The translations under genes were made by a program, and so were the position numbers. 64,000 nucleotides of DNA, from assembly GCA_905331475.1 (NCBI GenBank), contig CAJNYU010004256.1, positions 62,001 through 126,000 of the forward strand. The letters run 5' to 3'. Of the stretch, positions 11,012 through 23,153 are shown piece by piece (positions within the stretch are counted from its first letter, which is position 1; the number at the start of each line of letters is the position of its first letter). This stretch comes from Rotaria socialis. Lineage: Eukaryota; Rotifera; Eurotatoria; Philodinida; Philodinidae. The notes under the pieces were generated by a model. That model saw only the letters and a list, made by a program, of their open reading frames with translations, searched no databases and was not told where the DNA came from.

Positions 11012-13480
11012 ATGAAAGTAAGCGGATTTTTGTTCGGTTCTTCTTTAAATCATCAAATAAATTCTTACTTCTAATCACTTATACTTTTCTCGATTCACAA
11101 AAAGAAAAGTGCTGAAAAATCAAAATTCAACGTGTTCTCTCCTATATATTCTTTTACACTATTGCTCGTTTTTTCAACACATTATGTAACAATAATTCTT
11201 GCTTCAAGTATAAATACACGAAAGTAAATGCATACATATGTTCTACTTATAAATCACATTATTTTATCCATGTTTCATTTTCTATTAAACATAGGGTACA
11301 CTAGAGATAGGGCTAATGAAACTTTGTATATTTGATAAGAGTTCATGAAATAGAGCAAAACTTTTTTTTGAATGTGTGTCATTGAGTAAAATTGATATTA
11401 TTCTCTATTATTTATTTATTTTACTTTTCACTAGAATGATTCAGTGGTAATTCAACATCATTCAGTACCATTTGTTTCTCTAGTCAACTCATCCATGACA
11501 AGAAGACTTGTGTATCGAACAAATAAAGAATTTGATAAATATGCTGAACTCCTACGAAATATTCTAAGTGTTCAAGGTAAGATTACTGATGTTTCTCTTC
11601 ATTATTTTCTCTTTGCTAATAATAAAATGAAGAATCACGTCGCAATGCTAAATATTCAGTTGTTCGTGAAATAAATTGGACAAAACGGAGGCAATCATCA
11701 ATGAGTATGACACCGAAAAAACAGAATAGCGAAGCACCTATTAATAAATCATCCGTAATGAAAAGCAGTATGTGTATCGATTTAAAAAAATCACCAGTCT
11801 AACAACAAAATGCATCGTCTTGTTTTCAGATACGAATGGCATTACAGAAACAAGTGACCACCAACCATGTTATTCAGTAAACAAAACCTCACGTTCAATA
11901 GCTGGAGTAACATTAGAGGTTCGTTTTAACTTTTAAAAGAACCATTTGATTGATTTTCTTGGGGAATATTGCGAATTTTTAATACTTTAGATTAGTATAT
12001 ATAAGATTTTTGCCTTTGTTCTTGTCTTGTTCGAGAAGATATTAATATGAGTGACATAACGAATGATATATCTGAAGTGGTTCATTAAAAATAAGAGATC
12101 CACTTTGTTGAAAATGAATGCTATTTTACATCTTAACATGAAGTTATTTAAGAAGTAGAGATGATTCTATCTATATAGGAGGTATTATTATCAAATGTTC
12201 GAGGAAGTTCAAATAAATCTCGCAAACGCATATCACGTTCACCATCTCCAACTCAAAAAATTCATCAACGTTTGGCATCTATATCAAAAAATAACATATT
12301 AGCAAATAATAAATATAAAAAGAAGTCTACGTCGTCATCATTGTATCAACGTACTCGAAATAATGAAGAATTAGTACGAAGTTCATCTTGCATTGATCCG
12401 TCATCATTTAAGTCAAATTTTATGCATCGAGAACGTCGAAGTTTTCATCATGAACAATTTATTACATATCTAACACGGATTCGAACGATTTCAAAACAAA
12501 TTCGATCTCGAGATTGTAACAATTTTACTGGTAACTATTCAATCAAAAAGAAATAGATTTTTCAGGCAAGTAAATTAATATTTAGATCCTCAGTATTATC
12601 ATTTATGGAATGAACTTGAAAATTGTCTTTCATCTGCTCTTTTACATGTCAATGATGATATTCAATTTCAATCATCATCAGTACCAGTACAAAGAGAAAT
12701 GATCGAACTTAGAAAGTAAGATTTTAAAATAGTCAAGTTTTTAAAGGCAACTTGTTTTTCAAAGACAATTAGAAATAACAAATCTTCATTTACATGAATA
12801 TAACTCAATACGTCGCAATGATGAACCATGTTAGCTTCTTTTTCTACAACGCCCATTCATTTCTTTGTTTTTCAAATGTTCAATAGATGTTCATTTACAA
12901 AAGAAATTCGATACAAATCAAATTCAATATACACAATCATTGTTACATAATAAGGAATTAAAAACAAAATGTCAATTATTACAAGATAAAATTGATCATT
13001 TAGAAAGAAATAATATTCGTCTTATACAACGGCTAACTCAACAGGTAAAAGCGAAATTTATTTTTTAAGTAAAATTGTTATTCTTGATGTCTTTCAAAGG
13101 ATCTTCGTTCACTAGCTAAATGTACAGTACAAATTTCAAAAGATAATGAATTATTTTTACACGAAGAAATTATGTTTTTAAAAGAAAAACTATATCATAT
13201 TTATGATGATCTTGTAACATTATCTAATCGAAATCATACACTTGAAAACTCAATTAAAGAACAAAATCAACAATTATTATTATATGAGCACCAAATCAAG
13301 TATTCCCTTTCAATAACACAAAAATACAATATCTGCTCGTTTTTGTCTTCTAGTAACTTAAAGCAATCAGCTAAAAATCTGTTGCATGATCTTAATAATC
13401 ATTCCATTGAAGACCAGGTTCAACCATTTTTAAACAATATTCAAATTGATCAAAAATATGATGGAGTCATAAAAAAGTAA
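11012..13480 (+). CDS. Coiled-coil protein of unknown function
   Basis: Eight well-supported exons close in phase: 11435-11576, 11633-11767, 11830-11918, 12179-12530, 12586-12715, 12765-12829, 12887-13044, 13100-13480 (483 codons plus stop). A first exon ATGAAA at 11012-11017 followed by GTAAGC is proposed; it is in phase but only two codons long, so the true start is uncertain. The N-terminal half is basic and Ser-rich (GSSNKSRKRISRSPSPTQK). The C-terminal half has heptad-like, Leu/Gln/Lys/Glu-rich stretches (LQDKIDHLERNNIRLIQRL; KEKLYHIYDDLVTLSNRNHT) typical of a coiled coil. It is probably a cytoskeletal or centrosomal scaffold, but that is a guess from composition. A 54 nt in-frame GT...CTAG segment at 13300-13353 in the last exon may be an optional intron. 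Confidence 0.7.
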
Positions 13481-15290
13481 AAATGTGCATAGTTTTATTC
13501 TTTTTTACTACGAGTTATCAAAGAAATTCATTTTTATTCGTGAGAAAAGATTTTCTGTTCTTGATTTCTTTTAAAAGATGATTCAAAATTTTTCTTACCT
13601 GAATAACCTTGACCAGACGAACTGTTATCAAAAAAGGCTGAAGTGCAAAATAGGTTTTGAGTATTGTGAACAAAATCTGAATTGTAAGATTTCTTTTCAT
13701 ACTGTGACTAATTTTATCTAGAAAAAAAAAGAGATTAAAGTATCAAAAATTCATAGCTAAGAAATCTTTAGAGAAATCTTTTTGTATTCAGGGTATCTCT
13801 TCTATTTGTAAAATATGATTTTATATGCAATAACACTAGTAGCATTATTTCATTGTACTCTAGAACGTGACATAGAGTAACTTGATCAATTTTTATCTCT
13901 TGTACGCAGTCTTATCCGCAGAGTAAATCAAAAAGGTGACCTCGAAGATAAGATGACAAGTAAATGATAACGTTGTTAGTGATTTTTTTTCTTTTACGTA
14001 CGACTGATATTCACTATTAAAGGATGATGTGTAATGAAAAAATATCTCTATTTTAGAACTTTTTAAAGTCATAGTCATATATTGAGCTAAAAGTTCTATG
14101 ATTCTGTTTCATCAACTATCAATTAAGAAAAAGGTGTCCTTTGAAAAGTATATTCTAAATTTTCAGTTGTAAATAATCATTATACTTTCAATCGTATAGT
14201 TTGATTAAACTACTAATAAATATTATAGCTAGAAACATCTTTTTTTTGTCGAGAGTGAAGATCATTATATTAAAAGTAAAATGAAATGGAAAATATGTTA
14301 TGATAATTAATTTCAGTAAATTCTCTGGTAGACTGGATGTAAACTATTTTTCCTCAATAATTCCGTGTGTTGTTTTTCTTACACTGTTTCAGATTCATTT
14401 CTACTTCAATAATCCATAATTAATGGAGCACCAAGTATATGTCTATTTTAATTTCTACCAATGTGCTATATACATTCGTTTAGTTTTATTCATTGAAAAA
14501 AGCGCGTTCAGATAGCAATTTGAGGAGAAACACTATACACGCTGAAAAGAAGAATGGGTCTTTTCATTTCTGTTTCTTTTCAAACATATGATTAGGGCAT
14601 GTTTGAATGTGTTTGTTTTTTCAATTGTAATATATATATATGCCTTCTAGACAATACGGTATAGGGGATTTACAAGTGGTCATTGACTTTTATGAATAAT
14701 TATTGATGAATTTGCAAGTCTTTAACGAGGTCAAACGCATTATAATAATATGCAGTTATATCGTATATGATAAGTAGAAAGATGATATTATCTACATGAA
14801 CAGCTTACTCAATTGAATGAGAAGAGATTTTGACTCTTATTTATTGTCTCGTTGAGAATTGGACTTTCATGCATGATGAATGACAAATTGAGTGATTACT
14901 TGTGAATGTTGCCTTCTACAGGAAACGTATGTCGTATTATTAAACAGAAAATCGCATTTCACAATACACTAACCCTAAAATAGAAAATGGCGGTATGAAA
15001 TATTTTCCATCTCTCATTCAAAATTTTGTCATTATAGATAAACATTATCAAAATGTACCGTTTTCAAAAACAAAAATACAAAACTAGAATTAACATCAGA
15101 ATTAAATAAAACGGAATATATACATACATGAATAATTGAATCTATTTCCTACAGAATAAATTATAGATAAATCTAAAGTAGTGCAAAAAAAGGAAAGAAG
15201 TTATGGCTGAAAAGGGAATTTTCGTTTTTATCTACAGAAGTTTATTATCAGCCTAAATAATAATCGATGATACATAATTTTTTTTATTAG
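13481..15290. other. Non-coding stretch between coiled-coil gene and orphan exon
   Basis: AT-rich, with many stops in all frames. I found no exon whose donor phase fits the acceptor at 15289-15290. This is either intergenic DNA or a long intron. Confidence 0.5.
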
Positions 15291-15888
15291 TAGTTTTCAA
15301 GAAACTCAAATAACTTCTACAAAATCTGCTTCATCAGTTTTTAAACCAGCTTCTATTTTATTTGAAATACCTCCAACAGTAGCAAATCGGTCGCCATTTC
15401 AATCATCTACGTTTCAATCATATTCATTACCGATTGGTTCAACAAATAATGCTCGAGAAACGTCTCTTTTTGTGAATCCACCTATTCTCAATGATTCAAA
15501 TGTTCTTTCCAAATTTCAATACAATAAAAGTCCAAATACGAATACAGCATGTTGTTCATCATCAACCATTGATGATGCTGATTCAATATTAGTATCTTCA
15601 TTTTCAACGTTATTATCTTATGATCAACGAAAACGTAATACTTTCTGTCATAGTTTACCGTTATTGCCTATACCTACAAATATTGATATAACCAAGACGC
15701 CGAAACAAATACACAGACAGCATATTTCTAATGATGATAGTGACCCTGATTTTGATCAGATATCTGATTTGACATCAAAAATGTTTAATTCAGAAGATGA
15801 AGCAGATTTTCTTATTGTTGTTAAGAGTACATCGACATCTTCATCAACGAATATATCTGCCGATGCTGAAAAACTTGCGTACATGTAA
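15291..15888 (+). CDS. Ser/Thr-rich terminal exon, 5' part not found
   Basis: Open frame from an acceptor (polypyrimidine then TTTTATTAG at 15290) to the TAA at 15886-15888, 198 residues. It is low-complexity and polar (SSFQETQITSTKSASSVFKP; VVKSTSTSSSTNISADAEK) with an acidic patch NDDSDPDFDQISD. There is no in-frame ATG near the exon start and no domain that I recognise. The exon needs an upstream donor in phase 2; the preceding coiled-coil gene ends at its own stop at 13480, so this could be an alternative last exon of that gene or the end of a separate gene. Codon use is like the neighbouring genes, so it is likely a real exon. Confidence 0.5.
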
Positions 15889-15891
15889 ATC

Positions 15892-15934
<43 letters not shown>
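15892..15934. repeat. (TTTA)n microsatellite
   Basis: About eleven tandem TTTA units start directly after the stop codon of the orphan exon. Confidence 0.95.
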
Positions 15935-15942
15935 CCTATTTA

Positions 15943-17413
15943 TATAATATAATTCCAATAATAAATTTTGATAGAGATTAATAGAAATAATCATATTTTA
16001 AATATTTAATACGTTATTTTAAGTTTTCGTTATTCGGCAAACATATTTTCTTCAATAGAAAATAATGAGCGATTGTTGTTGTCTTCTTTTCAAAAATATT
16101 TATTATTATTATTGTTTTGTGTTAATAATATCATGTACGTAAAAAGAGTTCTTCCGTTTTCAGTGACAGATCAAAATCAAAAGATCGAAACTACACTCCT
16201 CTCTATACGTGTAAATAATGTGCTCGATCATTAATATAAGTCTTTTTAAATATCATTTTCTTTGATTTCTTTAATAAAAGACACTTTTTCTATACAATAT
16301 AGTTATGGGAAAAGAAATTTTCAATCATTAGTCTCTATATTTCCTTTGATATTATGTGAGAACATATCCAACCGTTAGATACTGTTCGATCTCATCTTAT
16401 AGATACGAGTGGATCGCGATCAAATTAATAGAACCTTGAACAGATTTTTATTTTCGTTTGTACGTGAACTTCTTAACAGTTAGATAGTCGTGCAAACTAG
16501 AAATGTGCAAAGTAGAAATCGTACCCTGTATCTTGAATGAGAAGATTTGAATTATCTTTCCCGTACGTTACGAATCTCGAATGCAAACCGTAATCAAAAC
16601 TGATGGTCTCTTTTTTGTGATATTACAATTTCAAGAAATACATCGACTGATTAAAGAAAGTAATAATAATTGAGTTTATTTGAAAATCGAATATGTTTTG
16701 TATAGGGTGTGCTTGCTTTCTTAGGAAATTTCAGAGTTCTTAAAATACTGTCAAAAATGATATAAACTAAAGTTGAGTTCCAACATTTTCATTCCTAATT
16801 TTTCAAAGAAAAACATATTAATCTAAGTAAATACTTCATTGAGTTAGCTATATGTTACAGCAAGAGTTTTTGAATATAAAATTTTTCTTCAAATAGGTAT
16901 ATTATGACTAAATTAGAGTCGCTCTTATGTGCCAGTTATTTTAATCGCTGTGAATCTTTCTTTTTGGCTTTTAACATAAGCTATTCGAGTTTAGATATAA
17001 TGCGCATAATGATAGAGCCTATCATCATACATACAAATATATTTAATGTACGATAATAAAATTTTATGATAAGAAATTTTTGAAGATGATAGACATGAAA
17101 ATAACATACAGCAAAGAACAATTATTTTAACTTCTAACTAGTGTAATGAAGTAAATTTTTATGAATGCTTAAGTGTGACATCTATAATGAATATTTAACT
17201 AGGTATACAGTTAAAAACTTAAGGTTATTACTTTTATGACACTCACTGCAATATTTGTTTTCTACTTTGACATAAAGTAAATTATAAATCAAGTCTATTA
17301 AAGAATAAGTAGATCATACATATCGTGCCTGAGCAACCAGAACACATGTTGATAATCAATCTCCGATTTTATTTTTTCATCGTGTGCAGACTTTAACAGT
17401 GAATAAACACGAT
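15943..17413. other. Non-coding region upstream of the TfR/PSMA-like gene
   Basis: AT-rich without convincing ORFs. Just before the next gene a polypyrimidine tract and GTGTGCAG (ending 17388) form a good splice acceptor 25 bp before the chosen ATG, suggesting a spliced 5' UTR. Confidence 0.5.
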
Positions 17414-20400
17414 ATGCATCAATTAGCGAACGAAGAAAAAGCTGCTCTACTGCTATCAGCAGTTGATTCTGATGGTGATGGTGATGAAGATGAAAATCAT
17501 CTGAGAACAAATACGTCATTGAATGTTCCAGATGACAAGTTTCCTGTGGTTGCTAAGCGTCCAAAAACCTATCAGCGTCATCCTATTTCTAATGCTCATC
17601 CTCTATTATGTTTTACTTTAGTTTTGGGTGCTTTCATCTTAGGATGTCTAAGTGGTGTTATTATTATGCTCTATCGAATACCGCCAGATTCTGGTCAAAG
17701 ATCTTCGCCATTAAATTTACTTCAGGCAGCAACAAATGTTGATTTAACAATACGAACAAAATTACTTCAGTCAATAGAAAAAGCAAATTTTACCAATCTT
17801 ACTCGGTAAATATTCTTTAAAAATAAATGAAATGTGCTTTGGTTATTTTATAAGATTATTAATATTTAGTTCTATTGAATCTGAAAATGATGCTGCTAAT
17901 AAATTACATGAAAAATGGAAATCATATTCGTCAGTATTAACTCGTGTAAATAAATTAACGTACGATATAAATCTATCACAATATGCTTTATCAACTCAAT
18001 GGAGCGGAGCTAAATTACTTGATAGTAAAGATGGAAAAGAACTTTTAAAAGTTAATCTTTTATCAACCGAAAATATTCTTTCATTTTCTTCATTTATCGA
18101 ATCTGGTGAAATTGATGGAAATTCAATTTATTATGTTAATTATGGTCGACAAGAAGATTTCGCTTATTTATTTAAAAATCGTATAAATTTTCAAGATCGT
18201 CAAAAGTCGATTGTATTCATGAGACGTCAACGAACAATTATTTCTCAAACCGAACAAATTCATCAAGCAATTTATTATGGTTTTGCTGCGTTAGTTTTAT
18301 TTGATGATAATGAAAATTCGCAAACTAAAACAACCAACGATCGCTTTCCATTCTATCAAGATTGGGTTAGATATACTTCTTTTCAAGGTGAGCTTAAAAA
18401 ATAAAAACGTGAAATCAAAATTTCGAAATTTTCTTTATTCATTCAGAACGTCAAAATTTTCTTGATGGTACTATAAATAATGAAAATCATTCAATATCTG
18501 TTTTAATACTTTCATATGACGATGTTGAACGAATATTTCGATTAGTTCAGACAGATTCAAATAAATGGTTAACGTGTCCCACTGAATGGACCCATACAGT
18601 TACAGCATTAAAAATAGGTGGAACACTTTCAACTACGAGAATTCGCTTAGTGGTCAATGTAGAAGCAATCAAAATTGAATTACCTGTTGTTATGAGTTCA
18701 ATTCGAGGCATAAGTGATCCTGATCATTTTATTATGGTTGGTTATCAATTAGGTGCCATGCAACAAAGTAGAATTATCAATGAAATCATAGAAGCCTACA
18801 CAAATCAAATAAAGAATGGTTGGAAGCCAAAGTGAGTTTTCATTTGAAAATAATCATATATTTTTAAATTAATTACTTTGATTTTCTTTTGTAGAAGATC
18901 AATTCTATTCTGTGCTTGGTCTGGCTTAGACTACGATCATTATACAAGTAAGAAAAATGTTCCGAGGTGAAACATCTTTTTGTCTATCATTAACGATATT
19001 TTTTCAAATGCATAGAACTCAGAACGTTCTAATCACTTAATCGCATTTGAAGTTATTTTTGTACGAAATTTTAAATCTTTTAGAACTATAATTTTGAACT
19101 AAATCAATCACTCGGTTTTATTATAACGAAGTATATGTCATAGTTTTTATCTATTTTCATAATATCGAATACTTTTTTGTTTTGATTTTCTAGTCTTTTT
19201 TCAAAGTATTAAAATACATAACATAGAATCTATAAAATGTTTATTTCTGAATAATTTTTAGTTCGTCGCTGGCTTTCGGATAATTCTCGCTTTGTCGATA
19301 AAAATTTAATAGCATATCTTGATATTGGAAATGGCATCCTTGGAAATTCTACCCTTAATTTACATGGTTCACCATTATTTGAACAAGTTGCTTATCAAAC
19401 TGCTGATTTAGTTCCAAGTCCACTTGAACATAATCATACATGTTATCATCGACTAGTACCAACAACAACAGTTTCATCAAACGAAGAGCATCATCATAGT
19501 CATGAACGAAAACGACGCGACGGTGATGAACATCAACATCATGAAGAAGAAAATGAAAAACAAGCAGTCGAATGTGAATCACATAAATTATTAGATGAAT
19601 GGAATAGAGCGAGTAATAATCAAATTGGATTAAATAAAGCTTTAGGTATTGTTCAAACTATTGATATTGATTCATCAGCTGCTTTATTTCAATTACAATA
19701 TGGAATTCCGTCAATATTGATTGAAATGACTGAACAGCAAGTATGCATAGTTATTATTTTCTAAAACAAAAAAGATGATTTCAATATGGAGTTCTTCTAT
19801 ATAAACCACATTGAGTTTTGTTTAGTAAAACGATTTTTCTACTAGGTAAGATTGAGCATGTCTAGTATTTGGTTTTCTCTTCTTTATTTTTTATTGATTT
19901 CTTTCACTGTTTATTGTGTCACAAGTCATTTCTTCTTTATCTTTTTCTTCGAGAAGAAAACAGAATTCGTAGAATTGCATGTCGAATTATTTATTTGCAA
20001 CAAAAAAAAATAGATATTTTATAATTATGAATATTTTCGAAGCGTACTGTCTTTTCTGTTCGAATTAATCTTGTGCATGCGTGTATATACTTTTAATTTA
20101 TATAAGTTGACAGGAAGAGAACGATTGCCAACAAGTGTTGTAACTTTCAGGAATATTCTCGAATGTTCTCGTTTGTTCTATGTTTTGATATCGACAGTAT
20201 AAAAGAACGCAAAAAAAGAAACTGAGTAACTATTACTTTCGGCAAACATCAATACGAATCTGTCATTTAAAACAAGATAGTGGCTCTCTTTAAACTAAGG
20301 TAAAAGTATATTTTTAATTTTGTAAAAAACAAAACAAGATCTTCAAAATTTTCACTTTCAAAAACTGTAAATCAATGCAGAATATAAAACCATAGCTTTA

Positions 20401-21271
20401 AATTTTTTGATAATCTTGATTCGATTTGTCATCGTTATAAATCAATGGTTTTTATTTTTTAGGCAGTAACCAATGATACGTTTTATGCGGCTCTTGTGCC
20501 ACCTAGTTTTGAACGAAAACTTCAACCAGAAGTTTATGTTGCATATACACAATTTGTTAGTGAAATCATTCGGCGACTAGTCGATGAGCCTCTTATTTCA
20601 TTTAACTTAACAAACTACGCTAAACAAATTGATAAACAAGTCGATGAATATGTTTCACATTATAAGAGAGAATATGGTTCAGTAGGTTCTCATATTGGTC
20701 GTATTAGTAAGATAAAAAAAGTTTTCTATTCAGGTAAAATAATAATATAATTTTTCTAGATGAATTCATAGAAACATTCAATGATCTGACAAAATCCATT
20801 CAGGCGCTACAATTACATATTAATCAAATCTCTCAAAGCGAGTATGAACATCTATAAACATTGGATTCAATCAAATTAATGGATTCTCTTATTTTTCTTT
20901 GATGATAATAGCTATTTTCAACTTCAATCAATAAATAAACAATTAATTGAATTTGAACGTTTATTTATCAGTAATGACCAACTACCTGGAATGAATAGCA
21001 TCGATAAAAAATACAAGTAAATAAGAATATTTACTATTTTAATATTAAAAATAACATCTTTAGACATACATTAATTGGTCCTGCTTATGGTCTTACCAAT
21101 ACTGCTGTACCATTTCCATTGTTATCAAATATACTCTATGGTATTCCAGAAGATCCACCAACAGAATTATGTGATTCGTCAAAATTGTTTTGGTCAAAAT
21201 TAAAAAAACATATTCATTTTGTAAACCGAACATTAAATGGATTCGATGGACTCGTTGATAAAAGCAAATAA
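17414..21271 (+). CDS. Transferrin-receptor/PSMA-family type II membrane protein, peptidase centre lost
   Basis: Nine exons close in phase: 17414-17805, 17870-18387, 18447-18831, 18895-18947, 19262-19740, 20463-20733, 20760-20841, 20912-21016, 21064-21271 (830 aa). A short acidic cytoplasmic tail precedes one membrane anchor (PLLCFTLVLGAFILGCLSG). Then come a PA-like domain (first and second thirds), an M28 peptidase-like fold (NGWKPKRSILFCAWSG, aligning with the PSMA and TfR WSA/WDAEE segment) and a C-terminal TfR-dimerisation-like helical domain (HTLIGPAYGLTNTAVPFP). The PSMA zinc ligands and catalytic Glu are missing: GHRDSW reads GYQLGA, DAEEFG reads SGLDYD, and the following NAD reads DIG. 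It is therefore a receptor-like pseudoenzyme, as TfR is. A His/Glu/Arg-rich insertion (EEHHHSHERKRRDGDEHQHH) sits inside the peptidase-like domain. The ligand is unknown. Confidence 0.85.
20151..20205 (+). promoter_or_regulatory. Heat-shock element plus TATA box inside an intron
   Basis: Four perfect alternating HSE units occur at 20151-20168, GAAtaTTCtcGAAtgTTC, with a further TTC in register at 20176. They are followed 30 bp later by TATAAAAG at 20198-20205. This is the architecture of an HSF-driven core promoter on the + strand. It lies within the 722 bp intron 19741-20462 of the TfR/PSMA-like gene. A possible 5' exon after it ends near 20300 at CTAAG before GTAAAAG. The most sensible target is the DNAJA gene downstream or a short form of the host gene. 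Confidence 0.55.
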
Positions 21272-21669
21272 CTTTTTATTTGAATCTCCATTTTGCTTGT
21301 GTTCAAAACCAGTATTAATTTTAATTTTAATCTGTTTTTCTCTTAACTTTATGTTTGTCAGATGCTTGCGTTATTGTCTTATGGTAATAATCATTTTGGT
21401 TTTTATCTAATATTTTATTTGGAACAACATTTCTAGAGAACTAATGGCAGTGCTACTGTAATTTTTTCCTCTGCTTCACTTTAGAATCTAATTGGTTTGT
21501 GCCTTATTCTCCCGTGATATTTTGGTTTTCTCTTGCTTACGCACACGCACAAACATAAATATCCTATATTTGAATTTATATATCAGCAAGCATTGAGCCT
21601 TTTATTCCGTTTACATTAACACTGTTCTGTGATTTTTTCAGAAGCTTCTAACATTTCCTACGCGTTAGA

Positions 21670-23153
21670 ATGGTTGTAGACACAAAATATTATGATATTC
21701 TTGGCGTTCAACCGAATGCTACTGTGGACGAAATCAGGAAGGCGTATCGTAAATTAGCTTTAAAATTACATCCAGATAAAAATAATGGCAATGATCCAGA
21801 ACAATTTAAACAATTATCGCAAGCATGTAAGTTAATTTTTGTTTGCTTAAAAGAAATAATTTAATGAAATATTTTCCTCTTCTGGCAATTAGATGAAGCA
21901 TTATCTGATGAAAAGAAACGGTCGTTGTATGATAAATTTGGCGAAAAAGTATTAAAAGAAGGTCCAAACTCAGAAGGTAGTTCCGATCCATTTGATATAT
22001 TTAACATGTTCTTCAATGGTTCGTTCAATAATCGACAAGATAATCGAGGAAAAAATCTTGTTCATCAACTTAGCGTATCATTAGAAGAACTCTATAATGG
22101 TGCTGTTAGAAAATTAGCTTTACAAAAGAATGTTGTTTGTAATAAATGTAAAGGTAAACTAAAGTTTTTTGATTTGTTTTTCTTTGATATTTTTTAAAAC
22201 GAAAAATTCTTATAATTAAATTTTCAGGTATTGGTGGAAAGAGAGAAGCAGTATCGAAATGTACAACATGCAATGGTTCTGGTTTTGTTGTTCGAATTAA
22301 TCAGATAGGACCTGGAATGATTCAACAAATGCGATCGCATTGTTCAGATTGTGAAGGTCAAGGCGAAAAGATAGATGCAAAAGATAAATGTAAAACATGT
22401 GATGGAAAAAAAATTGCCCGAGAAAGAAAAATTGTTGAAGTACATATCGATAAAGGTAACTAACAAACGTCCAATAAAATCATATTCATAGAATTCAATA
22501 CAATGATTTCTATTCTATTCAGGCATGGAAGATGGAAAGAAAATAACTTTTAGTGGTGAAGGTGATCAAGAGCCAGGACTTCAGTCAGGTGATATTGTTG
22601 TTGTTTTGGATGAAAAAGAACATTCGACATTTAAACGTGATAAAACGGATTTGCATATGAAAATGCAAGTAACATTAATTGAATCGTTGTGTGGTTTTCA
22701 AAAAGTTATCAAAACACTTGATAATCGACAACTTGTTATTACATCTTTACCAGGTATGTATGAAATTTATTCAAATTATTGTGATGAAAATGAGAAACAA
22801 TAAATTTGTTTTTGGTTTCTGTTAAAGGTGAAGTAATTAAACCAGGCGATATTAAATGCATATTAAATGAAGGTATGCCTGTTTATCGAAATCCATTAGA
22901 AAAAGGTCGACTTATTCTTCATTTTGATGTGCAATTTCCAAATAAAAATGAAATAAGCCCTGAGAATATGTCAAAATTAGAAGCATTACTACCGCAACGT
23001 CCACAAGTTAGTATACCAATGGATGCAGAAGAATGTGTTTTACTGGAATTCGATCCTCGACAATCACAAAATTCAAGCAGAAATGATATATATGATCAGG
23101 ATGATGAACGTCATCAAGGAGGACCAACACAAGTGAATTGTGCTACACACTGA
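21670..23153 (+). CDS. DNAJA: Type I (class A) DnaJ/Hsp40 co-chaperone
   Basis: Hsp70 co-chaperone that stimulates Hsp70 ATPase and delivers clients in the cytosol. Five exons close in phase: 21670-21826, 21893-22153, 22228-22455, 22523-22753, 22828-23153 (400 aa, typical length). The J domain begins at residue 6 ([20 protein letters not shown]) with the HPD motif in KLHPDKNN. A short G/F-like linker ([14 protein letters not shown]) follows, then four zinc-finger repeats: [32 protein letters not shown]. Two C-terminal substrate-binding beta domains end with QVNCATH. Vertebrate DNAJA1/2 end in a farnesylated CaaX; here CATH is an unusual version. An acceptor-like TTTTTTCAG ends at 21641, 28 bp before the ATG, so the 5' UTR may be spliced. 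Confidence 0.95.

Noticed and set aside
19355..19582. Minus-strand ORF
   Set aside because: Antisense shadow of the His-rich exon of the TfR/PSMA-like gene.
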